A stretch of DNA of 64,000 nucleotides from Paucimonas lemoignei (GTDB taxonomy: Bacteria > Pseudomonadota > Gammaproteobacteria > Pseudomonadales > Pseudomonadaceae), in NCBI GenBank assembly GCA_900475325.1, contig LS483371.1, forward strand, positions 3,968,001 to 4,032,000, in the 5' to 3' direction. Shown one piece after another: positions 62,801 through 64,000 of this stretch (position 1 is the first letter of the stretch; every line of letters starts with the position of its first letter). Made by a program: the position numbers and the translations under genes. The notes under the pieces are model-generated. The model was not told the DNA's origin. It did not search any database and saw only the letters and a program-made list of their open reading frames with translations.

Positions 62801-63564
62801 GTAGGAGCTGCCGAAGGCTGCGAACAGCGGTGTGTCTGATTCCTAAAAAAAATCAGAGCGTTGCGCCTGGAATCTAGTGGCAGCAACAGCATCCAGGCGC
62901 TGATGAGTCAGGTTCCGTCCTGACGGCCGGGTCACTTTTGGTGCCAAAAGTAACCAAAACCTCTGCGCTGGCGTACGGCCCCCGCTTCGCGGCGGTTCCT
63001 TCGCTCCGGCACCGTGGGGCGGGCACGCGCCGACGGGCCATCCATGGCCCAACGGCGCTCGCTCGGCATCCATGCCGAGCGACCCACCCCACGGCACCTC
63101 CACTCAGCCTCCCGACGCGCATTTTGCATCGTCTGGGAAATCGCGGCAGGAAAAGCAAAAGCAAATCTGCTTCGCAGATTTTTTAGCATCACTTTCTACC
63201 TGACCCACACCCTGCTTTTGATTCTGGAAAGCTGCGCAAAACGTATGGGCGACACAAACTGCGACTTGTGGCCGGCCGAGCGCAGGTATTGCGCAGTGGG
63301 CAACCCGGCATGGATGCCGGGTTAGCCGCACCGGGCCATGGATGGCCCATTGCGGCGGCCCACGGAGCAATGCCGGAGTGAGGGAAGTCTGAGCCTTGGC
63401 GAAGACCCGGACAAAGGAGCGTGAGCGTTTTGCTTACTTTTGACTGGGCCGGCATTCCGGCTGTTCAAAAGTGAGGCGCCGTAAGGGCGCAAAGGTGAAT
63501 CAGCGTCGCCGCCGCTGCTGGATATGCAGGGTATTAGTGCTCCCCCAACAGAGTATCTACAGGA
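62801..63564 (+). repeat. Long composite palindromic repeat, copy C
   Basis: About 765 bp between the transporter and Pit genes, same orientation as copy B and very similar to it. It starts with the REP half TGTAGGAGCTGCCGAAGG and runs through the same hairpins. Its right subterminal hairpin reads CTTTTGA...TCAAAAG where A and B read CTTTCG...CGAAAG, a compensatory change. The centre, AAATCTGC TTCG GCAGATTTTTT, looks like an intrinsic terminator. No convincing gene lies inside. Confidence 0.92.
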
Positions 63565-63678
63565 ACCTGCGCAATGACACCGACCATCCGAAAAACCGGG
63601 TTCATTGATCTGTGTCGCACTTCCGTAACATTCTGTAACGACTATGGGCGCAATCCCCTATCGACAGGATCGCGCCCC

Positions 63679-64000
63679 ATGGCTACTAGCACTTTGGCCC
63701 CAGATTCTCTGGCACAGGCCATCGATTCAAAGCCCCAACTCAACCGCAAGCCCAGCACCCTGACCATGGTGATGTTCTTCGCCATTCTCGCCCTGGGCCT
63801 GCTGTTCACCGCCTACAGCCTGAAACAGGACGTCGATGACCTGGGCACAACGGTCACCACCTGGACGCCCTTCCTGTTACTGGGCGTGGCGCTGCTGATT
63901 GCACTGGGCTTCGAGTTCGTCAATGGCTTCCATGACACGGCCAATGCGGTGGCCACGGTGATTTACACCCACTCGCTGCCGCCGGGTTTCGCGGTGGTCT
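63679..64000 (+). CDS. Inorganic phosphate transporter, Pit family (partial, runs off the right edge)
   Basis: The first 107 codons are present. After a hydrophilic N terminus of about 25 residues come a membrane helix ([18 protein letters not shown]), a second ([16 protein letters not shown]), and the Pit signature [20 protein letters not shown], whose Asn and Asp are conserved in low-affinity phosphate:proton (metal-phosphate) symporters. The start ATG at 63679 follows ACAGGATCG. Confidence 0.9.
   Translation, partial: MATSTLAPDSLAQAIDSKPQLNRKPSTLTMVMFFAILALGLLFTAYSLKQDVDDLGTTVTTWTPFLLLGVALLIALGFEFVNGFHDTANAVATVIYTHSLPPGFAVV

Noticed and set aside
63620..63650. Possible Pho box (CCGTAAC and CTGTAAC repeats) before the Pit gene
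   Set aside because: The two repeats are 10 rather than 11 bases apart and deviate from CTGTCAT, so PhoB control cannot be supported.

Overview
The window reads as chromosomal DNA of a Pseudomonas, most likely of the broad P. fluorescens lineage. Support comes from high GC, typical Pseudomonas gene sets (gntR/gntK/gntP, pdxB, tusA-acnB region, several MCPs, DUF1652, DUF2897 and PA1571-type small proteins, a CsrA/RsmE-type regulator) and many REP-type hairpins (GTGGGAGCGAATTCATTCGC and relatives). The species cannot be fixed from sequence alone. I saw no rRNA, tRNA, CRISPR array, prophage or insertion sequence.

Layout. 0-4.6 kb: ketone-body / short-chain acid catabolism (GntP-type permease, LysR, two CoA-transferase subunits, AtoE-type permease). 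4.6-10.9 kb: MarR, PEBP protein, D-2-hydroxyacid dehydrogenase, a DUF4160/DUF2442 pair, a PAS-GAF-GGDEF protein and a periplasmic glycerophosphodiesterase. 10.9-14.2 kb: a gluconate regulon with three near-identical operators. 15-20 kb: MCP, CsrA and a three-gene membrane/DUF3618 stress-type operon. 20-31.4 kb: an FAD enzyme, small envelope proteins, a sigma-54-type promoter before a membrane protein, a DMT exporter with divergent LysR, hydrolase, DUF72 and HhH proteins, and a RidA-like protein lacking the usual arginine. 31.7-35.7 kb: a catalase-like gene followed by an overlapping LodA/LodB-like pair (quinoprotein oxidase plus flavoprotein maturase). 35.8-39.9 kb: phosphatidylcholine synthase, then a cobalamin riboswitch driving a BtuFCD-like ABC importer. 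40-46.5 kb: GNAT, LysR, PACE exporter, HBM-type MCP, LD-carboxypeptidase, CurA-type reductase. 47.3-55.2 kb: pyrF, ethanolamine permease, TetR beside a decayed biotin-carrier gene, exonuclease, ppnP and an ABC exporter. 55.3-64 kb: pdxB, tusA, acnB with a strongly structured leader, aldo/keto reductase, CorA/ZntB transporter and the start of a Pit phosphate transporter.

The most unusual features are not protein-coding. A roughly 750-800 bp composite repeat occurs three times (14.2-15.0, 46.5-47.2 and 62.8-63.6 kb). It is built as a palindrome of palindromes, its subterminal hairpins keep pairing through compensatory changes, and each copy has a REP-type half-element on the same side. The acnB leader holds a perfect 16-bp inverted repeat enclosing a perfect 9-bp one, followed by another hairpin just before the GTG start. 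Candidate Hfq/Crc CA-motifs (AANAANAA) lie just before several catabolic genes, suggesting coordinated catabolite repression of ketone-body, gluconate and lod-type metabolism.
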